Below, piece by piece: positions 58,063 to 64,000 of a DNA stretch of 64,000 nucleotides. Origin of the DNA: an uncultured Muribaculaceae bacterium (lineage in GTDB: Bacteria > Bacteroidota > Bacteroidia > Bacteroidales > Muribaculaceae); assembly GCA_910578095.1 (NCBI GenBank), contig CAJTOZ010000013.1, positions 1 to 64,000 of the forward strand, read 5' to 3'. The translations under genes were made by a program, and so were the position numbers. Position 1 is the stretch's first letter; every line of letters starts with the position of its first letter. The notes under the pieces were generated by a model that did no database searches, had not been told where the DNA came from, and saw nothing but the letters and a program-made list of their open reading frames with translations.

Positions 58063-59573
58063 TCATAGATTTCGGATCGCAGTACACCCAGCTCATAGCC
58101 CGGCGCGTGCGCGAGCTCAACGTCTATTGCGAGATCCATCCGTTCAACAAAATTCCGCTGCCCGACAAGGATGTGCGCGGGGTGATTCTCTCCGGCAGTC
58201 CATTCTCTGTGAACGCCCCCGACGCCCCGGCGCCCGACCTCAGCGCCCTGCGCGGCAAGCTGCCGCTGCTCGGCATATGCTACGGCGCGCAACTGCTCGC
58301 CAAAAAGCTCGGAGGCACGGTGGCCGGCGCTCCCAGCCGCGAATACGGCCGCGCCATGCTTTCTGTGGCCGACAGCGCCGACCCCATATTCAAGGATATT
58401 TCCTCCCCCACGCCTGTGTGGATGAGCCACGGCGACACAATTGTCGACATTCCCGGAAGCGTGCGCGTGATAGCAAGCACTGCCGATGTGCGCGTGGCCG
58501 CCTACCGCGTGGAAGGAGAGCCCACGGTGGGCCTACAGTTCCACCCCGAAGTCTACCACTCGGAAGAGGGCACGCAGCTGCTGCGTAATTTCATTATGGA
58601 CATGTGTGGCTGCACCGGCTCATGGACGCCGGCATCGTTCATCGAAAGCACCGTATCCGAGCTCCGGGCCACAATCGGATCCGACCAGGTGGTTCTCGGC
58701 CTCTCGGGAGGTGTAGATTCGACTGTGGCGGCAATGCTTCTGCACCGGGCCATCGGCACGAGGCTGCAATGTATCTTCGTCAACAACGGCCTGCTGCGCC
58801 TCCACGAATTTGAGGACGTGCTGGAGCAATACCGTGGCCTGGGTCTCAACGTCAAGGGCGTGGACGCATCGGATATATTCTACAAAGAACTGGCCGGAGT
58901 GACCGACCCCGAGCAGAAACGCAAAATCATAGGACGCGTGTTCGTCGAGGTGTTCAGCCGCGAGGCACGCCGGTTCGGCAACGCCCGATGGCTGGCCCAG
59001 GGCACCATCTATCCCGATGTGATCGAGAGCGCCAGCGTGTGCGGGCCGTCGTGCACCATCAAAAGCCACCACAACGTGGGTGGCCTACCCGAACAGATGA
59101 ATCTTAAGGTGGTGGAGCCACTGCGCAGCCTGTTCAAGGATGAGGTGCGGCGTGTGGGCGCGGCCCTCGGCATCAGCCCCGACCTGCTCGGACGCCATCC
59201 ATTTCCCGGACCCGGCCTGGGCATACGCATCCTCGGCGAGGTGACACCGGAAAAGGTCGGCATCCTGCAGCAGGCCGACCATATCTTCATCAGCAACCTG
59301 CGCCGGGCCGGCCTCTACGGGCAGGTGTGGCAGGCCGGCGCCATCCTGCTGCCCGTGCAAAGCGTAGGCGTCATGGGCGACGAGCGCACCTACGAACAAT
59401 GCTGCGCACTGCGCGCTGTGGCCAGCACCGACGGCATGACCGCCGACTGGGTGCATCTCCCCTACGATTTCCTGGCGCGCGTGAGCAACGAGATAATCAA
59501 CCAGGTGCGCGGCATCAACCGCGTCGTGCTCGACATATCCTCCAAGCCGCCGGCCACCATAGAATGGGAATAA
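58047..59573 (+). CDS. guaA: GMP synthase (glutamine-hydrolysing)
   Basis: 508-aa enzyme aminating XMP to GMP. The class I glutaminase domain has Cys78 in GICYGAQ and His166/Glu168 in FHPEVYHSEEG; the ATP-pyrophosphatase P-loop is LSGGVDST (from Ser220); the C-terminal dimerisation domain ends in GINRVVLDISSKPPATIEWE. The start MQKILIIDFGSQYTQ lies 16 bp inside guaB, so the two are translationally coupled. Confidence 0.98.
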   Translation: MQKILIIDFGSQYTQLIARRVRELNVYCEIHPFNKIPLPDKDVRGVILSGSPFSVNAPDAPAPDLSALRGKLPLLGICYGAQLLAKKLGGTVAGAPSREYGRAMLSVADSADPIFKDISSPTPVWMSHGDTIVDIPGSVRVIASTADVRVAAYRVEGEPTVGLQFHPEVYHSEEGTQLLRNFIMDMCGCTGSWTPASFIESTVSELRATIGSDQVVLGLSGGVDSTVAAMLLHRAIGTRLQCIFVNNGLLRLHEFEDVLEQYRGLGLNVKGVDASDIFYKELAGVTDPEQKRKIIGRVFVEVFSREARRFGNARWLAQGTIYPDVIESASVCGPSCTIKSHHNVGGLPEQMNLKVVEPLRSLFKDEVRRVGAALGISPDLLGRHPFPGPGLGIRILGEVTPEKVGILQQADHIFISNLRRAGLYGQVWQAGAILLPVQSVGVMGDERTYEQCCALRAVASTDGMTADWVHLPYDFLARVSNEIINQVRGINRVVLDISSKPPATIEWE

Positions 59574-59593
59574 TTCAAATTAATGCCGAAAAA

Positions 59594-59625
59594 TTTCCGT
59601 AATTCACTTTTATTGCTTAACTTTG
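59594..59625 (+). promoter_or_regulatory. Promoter of acpP-fabF
   Basis: TAACTTTG (59618-59625) with a near-consensus TTTC (59594-59597) 20 bp upstream; leader about 45 nt. Confidence 0.65.
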
Positions 59626-59673
59626 CACCCTGAAACGTGAAAAAGTATCACTAATCATTTAAACATTACAACT

Positions 59674-59907
59674 ATGTCTGAAATTGCAGATCGCGTAAAA
59701 GCTATCATCGTCGACAAGCTCGGCGTAGACGAAGGCCAGGTTACTGAAACCGCAGCATTCACCACCGACCTCGGCGCCGACTCCCTCGACACCGTAGAGC
59801 TCATCATGGAATTCGAAAAGGAATTCGGCATCACTATCCCCGACGATCAGGCTGAAAAGATCGCTACTGTCGGCGACGCCGTTGCTTACATCGAAGCCAA
59901 CAAATAA
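59674..59907 (+). CDS. acpP: Acyl carrier protein
   Basis: 77-aa acidic carrier of fatty-acid synthesis. The phosphopantetheine attachment site is Ser37 in GADSLDTVELIM. Four-helix fold and length are standard. The next gene is fabF, the usual pairing. Confidence 0.98.
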   Translation: MSEIADRVKAIIVDKLGVDEGQVTETAAFTTDLGADSLDTVELIMEFEKEFGITIPDDQAEKIATVGDAVAYIEANK

Positions 59908-59921
59908 GAAACCCCACCAAT

Positions 59922-59957
59922 AGCTCCCGACGCCGAGCAGGCGTCGGTGCGTGAGCT
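59922..59957 (+). promoter_or_regulatory. Hairpin between acpP and fabF
   Basis: CCGACGCC/GGCGTCGG (59927-59934 with 59940-59947) inside AGCTC/GAGCT. There is no U-tract, so it may stabilise acpP mRNA or reduce readthrough into fabF rather than terminate. Confidence 0.45.
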
Positions 59958-59981
59958 AATTTCCACACACCACACTATCAA

Positions 59982-61247
59982 ATGGAATTAAAAAGAGTTG
60001 TCGTAACAGGTCTCGGAGCTATCTCTCCCCTCGGCAACGACGTGGCCACCACCTGGACCAACGCCGTTGAGGGCAAGAGCGGAGCCGGCCCTATTACACA
60101 CTTTGACGCTTCGAAGTTCAAGACGCAGTTTGCGTGTGAAGTCAAGGACTACGATCCCGCAGCCCACTTCGACCGCAAGAAGCTCCGCCAGCTCGACCTC
60201 TACGCGCAGTACGCCATCGTGGCTGCCCGTCAGGCCGTGGCCGACGCAGGACTCGACAGCGACGAAAGTCTCAACAAAAACCGCGTAGGCGTTATCGTTG
60301 CCGCAGGCATTGGCGGCCTCCACACCTTTGAGGAAGAAGCCGGCTACTACGCCCTCAACGAAGCCAACGGCCCCAAGTACAACCCGTTCTTCATTCCCAA
60401 GATGATTGCCGACATTGCCTCGGGCCACATTTCCATGGAATATGGCTACCACGGCCCCAACTTCGGCACCGTGTCGGCTTGCGCATCGTCCAACAACGCC
60501 ATCATCGACGCCTTCAACCTCATTCGCCTCGGAAAAGCCGACGTCATCCTGTCCGGCGGCGCTGAAGCTGCCATTTTCCCCGCAGGCGTAGGCGGTTTCA
60601 ACTCGATGCACGCACTCTCCACCCGCAACGAAAGCCCCGAAACAGCATCGCGCCCCTTCAGCGCAAGCCGCGACGGATTCGTGATGGGAGAAGGCTCTGC
60701 AGTGCTCGTGCTTGAAGAACTCGAACACGCCCTGGCTCGTGGCGCTAAAATCTACGCCGAAGTGGCCGGCGGAGGCCTCTCTGCCGACGCATACCACCTC
60801 ACAGCTACCCACCCCGACGGTCTCGGCGCAATCCTCGCCATGACCAACGCCCTCGAAGACGCAGGCATGAAGCCCGACGACATCGACTACATCAATGTGC
60901 ACGGCACATCGACCCCCGTGGGCGACATCTCCGAGGTGAAGGCTATCAAGGAGGTATTCGGCGAACATGCCTACAAGCTCAACATCTCGTCCACAAAGTC
61001 CATGACCGGACACCTTCTGGGTGCTACCGGCGCGCTTGAAGCTCTCTTCAGCGTGAAGGCTGTGCAGGAGAACACCGTTCCCCCGACCATCAACCACATG
61101 CCCGACGACCTTGACGAGAACATTGACTACAATCTCAACTTCACTTTCGACCGCGCTCAGAACCGCGAGGTGCGCGCCGCTCTGTCGAACTCGTTCGGCT
61201 TCGGCGGACACAACGCCACCGTCATCGTGAAGAAATTCGAGAAATAA
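59982..61247 (+). CDS. fabF: 3-oxoacyl-ACP synthase II (KAS II)
   Basis: 421-aa condensing enzyme elongating acyl-ACPs. The Cys-His-His triad is Cys167 in VSACASSNN, His307 in NVHGTSTP and His344 in MTGHLLGATG. Length is standard. Downstream of acpP and closed by a strong terminator. Confidence 0.98.
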   Translation: MELKRVVVTGLGAISPLGNDVATTWTNAVEGKSGAGPITHFDASKFKTQFACEVKDYDPAAHFDRKKLRQLDLYAQYAIVAARQAVADAGLDSDESLNKNRVGVIVAAGIGGLHTFEEEAGYYALNEANGPKYNPFFIPKMIADIASGHISMEYGYHGPNFGTVSACASSNNAIIDAFNLIRLGKADVILSGGAEAAIFPAGVGGFNSMHALSTRNESPETASRPFSASRDGFVMGEGSAVLVLEELEHALARGAKIYAEVAGGGLSADAYHLTATHPDGLGAILAMTNALEDAGMKPDDIDYINVHGTSTPVGDISEVKAIKEVFGEHAYKLNISSTKSMTGHLLGATGALEALFSVKAVQENTVPPTINHMPDDLDENIDYNLNFTFDRAQNREVRAALSNSFGFGGHNATVIVKKFEK

Positions 61248-61272
61248 GGCACGTCTTTCACAGCAACCACCT

Positions 61273-61305
61273 GCGGGGGCGCTCCAATGATTGGAGCGCC
61301 CCCGC
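61273..61305. terminator. Shared terminator between fabF and nhaC
   Basis: A very long perfect stem, GCGGGGGCGCTCCAA with TTGGAGCGCCCCCGC, between two convergent genes; a T-rich stretch (TATTTTC) follows on the plus strand. Confidence 0.85.
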
Positions 61306-61325
61306 TTGCTATTTTCATGGCCGTA

Positions 61326-62585
61326 TCAATCGCGGCGGAACGCTATCGTCGCGCCCACGCACAGAAGAAGAGCCCAGGGATAATACAGATAGGACCAAGG
61401 AGCGGCAGGGCTGATTCCGGCCAGCCCCGTGGCGAGCAATGTCTGGGCGCCGTAGGGTATGAGGCACTGCACTATGCACGAACCCGTGTCGAGAATACTG
61501 GCCGCACGTGCACGCGGTATGCCGAAGCGCTCGGCTATGCTGCGGGAGATCGAGCCCACGGTGATGATGGCCACCGTATTGTTGGCCGTGCAGAAGTTCA
61601 CCACGCCCACAAGCATCAGCATCGTAGCTTTGGCACCACGGCTGCCGCGCACATGGCGCGTCATTGAAGCCAGAAGCCAGTCGATGCCACCGTAATATTT
61701 TATCAGGCCGAGCATGCCGGCGGCAAGAAGCGTCACGATGATGAGACCACCCATGCCCTCGATACCGTCGCCCATGGCATGGGCCATCACTCCCGCCGGC
61801 ACTCCGCTCGCGGCGCCGAGCACAAGGGCCGACACTATGCCCGCCACGAGCACTATGTTCACGTTTATACCCGCCACGGCCATGATTATTACAATCATAT
61901 ACGGAATCACGAGCCAATAATTGCTCGCGGTGGACGGCGTGAAATCATCCACCCGCGTGGCCACAAGCACATACAGCGCGAGGGTGACGATGGCGGCCGG
62001 CAAAACTATCGCCAGATTGGCTTTGAATTTGGCGTTCATCGGCACACCCTGCGAACGCGTTGCAGCGATAGTGGTATCCGAGATAAACGAGAGATTATCG
62101 CCGAAAAACGCCCCGCCGAGCAGCGTGGCCACAAGCAACGCCGTGTCCACACCACTCTCCGCCGCAATCTCTACGGCCAGAGGTGTGAGCGCCACCACGG
62201 TGCCCACCGATGTCCCTATCGACAGCGAGATGAAGCACGCCGCCACAAAAAGACCGGGCACCATGAACTCACACGGCAGATAACGCAACGCCAGATTCAC
62301 GGTAGCTTCAATGGCACCTATGCCCGATGCCAGCGATGCAAATGCGCCGGCAAGAATAAAAATCCATATCATGCCAAGGATATTGGGGCTGCCGGCCGCC
62401 TTGGAAAACTGCTCTATACGCTCGGCCATGCGGCCCCGGCCTCGGCCGGCCACGACTGCCCACACTGATGCAGCGACAAAAGCCAGCGACAGGGGCATGG
62501 CATAGAAATCGTCGGCAGCGAGGGACACGCCGAGATACAGCACTGCAAACACAGCTATGGGCGAGAGCGCCAAAGGTCCTTTCAT
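61326..62585 (-). CDS. nhaC: Na+/H+ antiporter, NhaC family
   Basis: 419-aa inner-membrane exchanger with about ten to twelve hydrophobic segments. The motif GGAFFGDNLSFISDTTIAAT, which carries the conserved Asp residues of the ion site, is typical of NhaC-type carriers. It is shorter than some NhaC (~460 aa). Exports Na+ (or other substrates) against H+. Its leader contains an intrinsic terminator (62639-62683). Confidence 0.88.
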   Translation of the reverse strand: MKGPLALSPIAVFAVLYLGVSLAADDFYAMPLSLAFVAASVWAVVAGRGRGRMAERIEQFSKAAGSPNILGMIWIFILAGAFASLASGIGAIEATVNLALRYLPCEFMVPGLFVAACFISLSIGTSVGTVVALTPLAVEIAAESGVDTALLVATLLGGAFFGDNLSFISDTTIAATRSQGVPMNAKFKANLAIVLPAAIVTLALYVLVATRVDDFTPSTASNYWLVIPYMIVIIMAVAGINVNIVLVAGIVSALVLGAASGVPAGVMAHAMGDGIEGMGGLIIVTLLAAGMLGLIKYYGGIDWLLASMTRHVRGSRGAKATMLMLVGVVNFCTANNTVAIITVGSISRSIAERFGIPRARAASILDTGSCIVQCLIPYGAQTLLATGLAGISPAAPWSYLYYPWALLLCVGATIAFRRD

Positions 62586-62638
62586 AAATATAATAAGCTG
62601 TTAGGAAGTTTTTGTAGTTATTTTTATGCGTATGCCAT

Positions 62639-62683
62639 AAAAAAGCGGCACAGCAGCTGCTCCGCACACCGATGCAATGCCGC
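62639..62683 (-). terminator. Intrinsic terminator within the nhaC leader
   Basis: On the minus strand GCGGCA/TGCCGC (62678-62683 with 62645-62650) encloses an AGCAGCTGCT palindrome and is followed by six T. It lies between the nhaC promoter and its start, so it either attenuates nhaC or ends a ~60-nt small RNA. Confidence 0.65.
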
Positions 62684-62702
62684 CTTTGCCGTATTGGAAG
62701 CG

Positions 62703-62734
62703 CAAAATTACACACTATCCGCCTAATTAGCAAG
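62703..62734 (-). promoter_or_regulatory. Promoter of nhaC
   Basis: Minus-strand -7 box TAATTTTG (62703-62710) and CTTG (62731-62734) with 20-bp spacing; transcription would start near 62697, about 110 nt before the start codon. Confidence 0.6.
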
Positions 62735-62746
62735 CATGAAAGCAAC

Positions 62747-62779
62747 AAATCGCCCGGAGCATGACACCCCGGGCGATTT
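62747..62779 (-). terminator. Terminator of the FGGY kinase gene
   Basis: An 11-bp stem AAATCGCCCGG/CCGGGCGATTT with the A/T end supplying a short U-run, 21 bp after the stop. Confidence 0.7.
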
Positions 62780-62800
62780 TCAATACGTATTATAATAATT

Positions 62801-64000
62801 TCAGCGGATAGCCGACACGGCTGCATGCTCCACCGGAAGCCCGGCGGTGTAACGACGGATGTAGGCGTCGAAACCGGCCACAGCTTCTGCATCGGGCGCT
62901 ATTTCCGTGACTGCTTGTCCGGCAAACACAGCCTCATTGAGGAATGCCGGCAGCGAACGGCCTTCGGGATTGTGCACCATGTAGGATGCGAGCAGCGCAA
63001 TGCCCCACGCACCTCCCTCGCCGGCCGTCTCCATGACAGAGATGGGCGAATTGAGTGCGGCGGCGAGGATACTCTGCCCCACGCCGGGGGTCTTGAACAG
63101 ACCACCATGCCCCGTGATGCGGTCCACCTCCACGTGCTCTTCGTTGAAGAGCACATCGTTGCCTATTTTGAGAACGGCCACGGAGGCATACAGATTGGCA
63201 CGCATGAAATTAGCGAGGCTGAACTTGTCGGATGCGGAACGCACGAAAAGAGGCCGTCCCTCGGTAAGCCCCGTTATAGGCTCGCCCGAGAAATAGTTGT
63301 AGGACAACAGGCCGCCACAGTCCGGCGCACCGGTCAGGGCATGATTGTACAGTTTGCCGAACACCTCGTTCATATCCACGGGCACGCCCAGCAGTTGCTG
63401 ATACTCGCGGAACAGGCCCACCCATGCGTTCAGATCGGACGTACAGTTGTTGCAATGCACCATTGCAACAAGATTGCCGTCGGGGGTGGTCACCATATCG
63501 ATCATCTCGTATGGCCGCGAGAGATTTTTTTCCAGCACAATCATTGAGAACGACGAGGTGCCGGCCGATACATTGCCTGTGCGCGGCAGCACCGCATTGG
63601 TGGCCACCATGCCAGTGCCCGCGTCGCCTTCCGGGGGACAGAGGGGAGCGCCGGGCTGCAGATGGCCCGACACATCAATGCGACGCGCGCCCTCCTCGGT
63701 GAGAGTTCCGGCATCGGCTCCGGCCACAAGCGACTGCGGGAGTATGCTCTCAAGCGTCCAGGGGTAGCCCTTGGGTGCGATGAGAGCGTCGAATTTCTCT
63801 ACCATGGCAGCATCGTAGGTGCGCGTGGCGGGGTCGACGGGCAGCATGCCCGAGGCATCGCCCACACCCAGCACACGGCGGCCGGTGAGCTGCCAATGTA
63901 TATAGCCGGCGAGTGTGGTCAGGAAATCAATATCCTTCACATGCGGCTCGCCATTGAGTATAGCTTGGTAAAGATGGGATATGCTCCAGCGCAGCGGAAT
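62801..64000 (-). CDS. FGGY-family carbohydrate kinase (partial, cut by window edge)
   Basis: The frame stays open to the last base of the window, so only the C-terminal 399 residues are seen. Reading in from the edge it begins LRWSISHLYQAILNGE; a GTG at 63938-63940 is internal and not the start. The ribokinase-like actin fold is shown by AGTSSFSMIVLEKN, HCNNCTSDLNAWVGLF, GLLSYNYFSGEP and METAGEGGAWGIALLA. It resembles xylulokinase/ribulokinase-type kinases. The substrate cannot be fixed from this fragment. Confidence 0.9.
   Translation of the reverse strand: MPLRWSISHLYQAILNGEPHVKDIDFLTTLAGYIHWQLTGRRVLGVGDASGMLPVDPATRTYDAAMVEKFDALIAPKGYPWTLESILPQSLVAGADAGTLTEEGARRIDVSGHLQPGAPLCPPEGDAGTGMVATNAVLPRTGNVSAGTSSFSMIVLEKNLSRPYEMIDMVTTPDGNLVAMVHCNNCTSDLNAWVGLFREYQQLLGVPVDMNEVFGKLYNHALTGAPDCGGLLSYNYFSGEPITGLTEGRPLFVRSASDKFSLANFMRANLYASVAVLKIGNDVLFNEEHVEVDRITGHGGLFKTPGVGQSILAAALNSPISVMETAGEGGAWGIALLASYMVHNPEGRSLPAFLNEAVFAGQAVTEIAPDAEAVAGFDAYIRRYTAGLPVEHAAVSAIR

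Noticed and set aside
63938..63940. GTG as the start of the FGGY kinase
   Set aside because: The frame continues upstream to the window edge with family-like sequence, so the gene is simply cut.
1..64000. CRISPR arrays, prophage or replication origin
   Set aside because: No regularly spaced direct repeats, phage structural genes, dnaA or box clusters were seen.

Overview
The window looks like chromosomal DNA of a Bacteroidales bacterium, most likely a gut Muribaculaceae relative. The evidence is the promoter style: the -33/-7 pair TTTG-N19/20-TAnnTTTG recurs in front of many genes, and there is no consistent Shine-Dalgarno sequence. It also includes family-specific genes (DUF4270 lipoprotein, GldB-like lipoprotein, C10 peptidase with Spi propeptide, GH95/GH31/GH13 secreted enzymes) and a Bacteroidetes-type ribosomal gene order. 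Coding density is high. I see no prophage, insertion sequence or CRISPR array.

Layout. Positions 1-460 are non-coding and hold one copy of a dispersed repeat and the terminator of the ribosomal superoperon. From 18.7 kb down to 0.46 kb (minus strand) runs one block of 31 ribosomal-protein and related genes: rpsL-rpsG-fusA, then S10, spc and alpha clusters, with secY, map, infA, rpmJ, rpoA and rplQ. At 19-20.3 kb lie a small PH-domain membrane protein, two identical tRNA-Val genes and a hibernation factor. At 20.3-24 kb (minus) are a GldB-like lipoprotein and a secreted GH13 enzyme. A 0.6 kb non-coding stretch (23,975-24,599) holds a strong candidate for an unannotated structured RNA with its own promoter and terminator. 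Then come rpsU, an SGNH hydrolase, rplU-rpmA, a LolA/thioredoxin-like protein, tpx, a ROK sugar kinase and tRNA-Thr.

From 29.8 to 38.3 kb: a DUF4270 lipoprotein with a degenerate glycogen-synthase N-domain (minus), then a plus-strand run: DsbD-like protein, DsbD, mazG, topB, a Cys-rich FeoB-associated peptide and a D-Ala-D-Ala dipeptidase. Positions 38.3-38.8 kb hold a likely ~60-nt small RNA and the second, inverted copy of the dispersed repeat. From 38.8 to 47 kb (minus): queA, a UvrD-like helicase, a GH31 enzyme, a lipoprotein and a C10 peptidase. From 47.3 to 61.2 kb (plus): prolyl oligopeptidase, a BamE-like lipoprotein and a PhnP-like hydrolase (coupled by ATGA overlaps), a giant GH95 enzyme, the purine cluster ade-guaB-guaA and the fatty-acid pair acpP-fabF. 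The window ends with an NhaC antiporter and a FGGY sugar kinase cut by the right edge.

Points of most interest: the promoter/terminator-bounded RNA at 24.08-24.35 kb; the small RNA at 38.44-38.50 kb; a terminator inside the nhaC leader; an apparently leaderless ade mRNA in an operon whose IMP dehydrogenase lacks the CBS module; tandem N-terminal repeats in the GH95 protein; and inverted repeats 38 kb apart flanking the ribosomal region.
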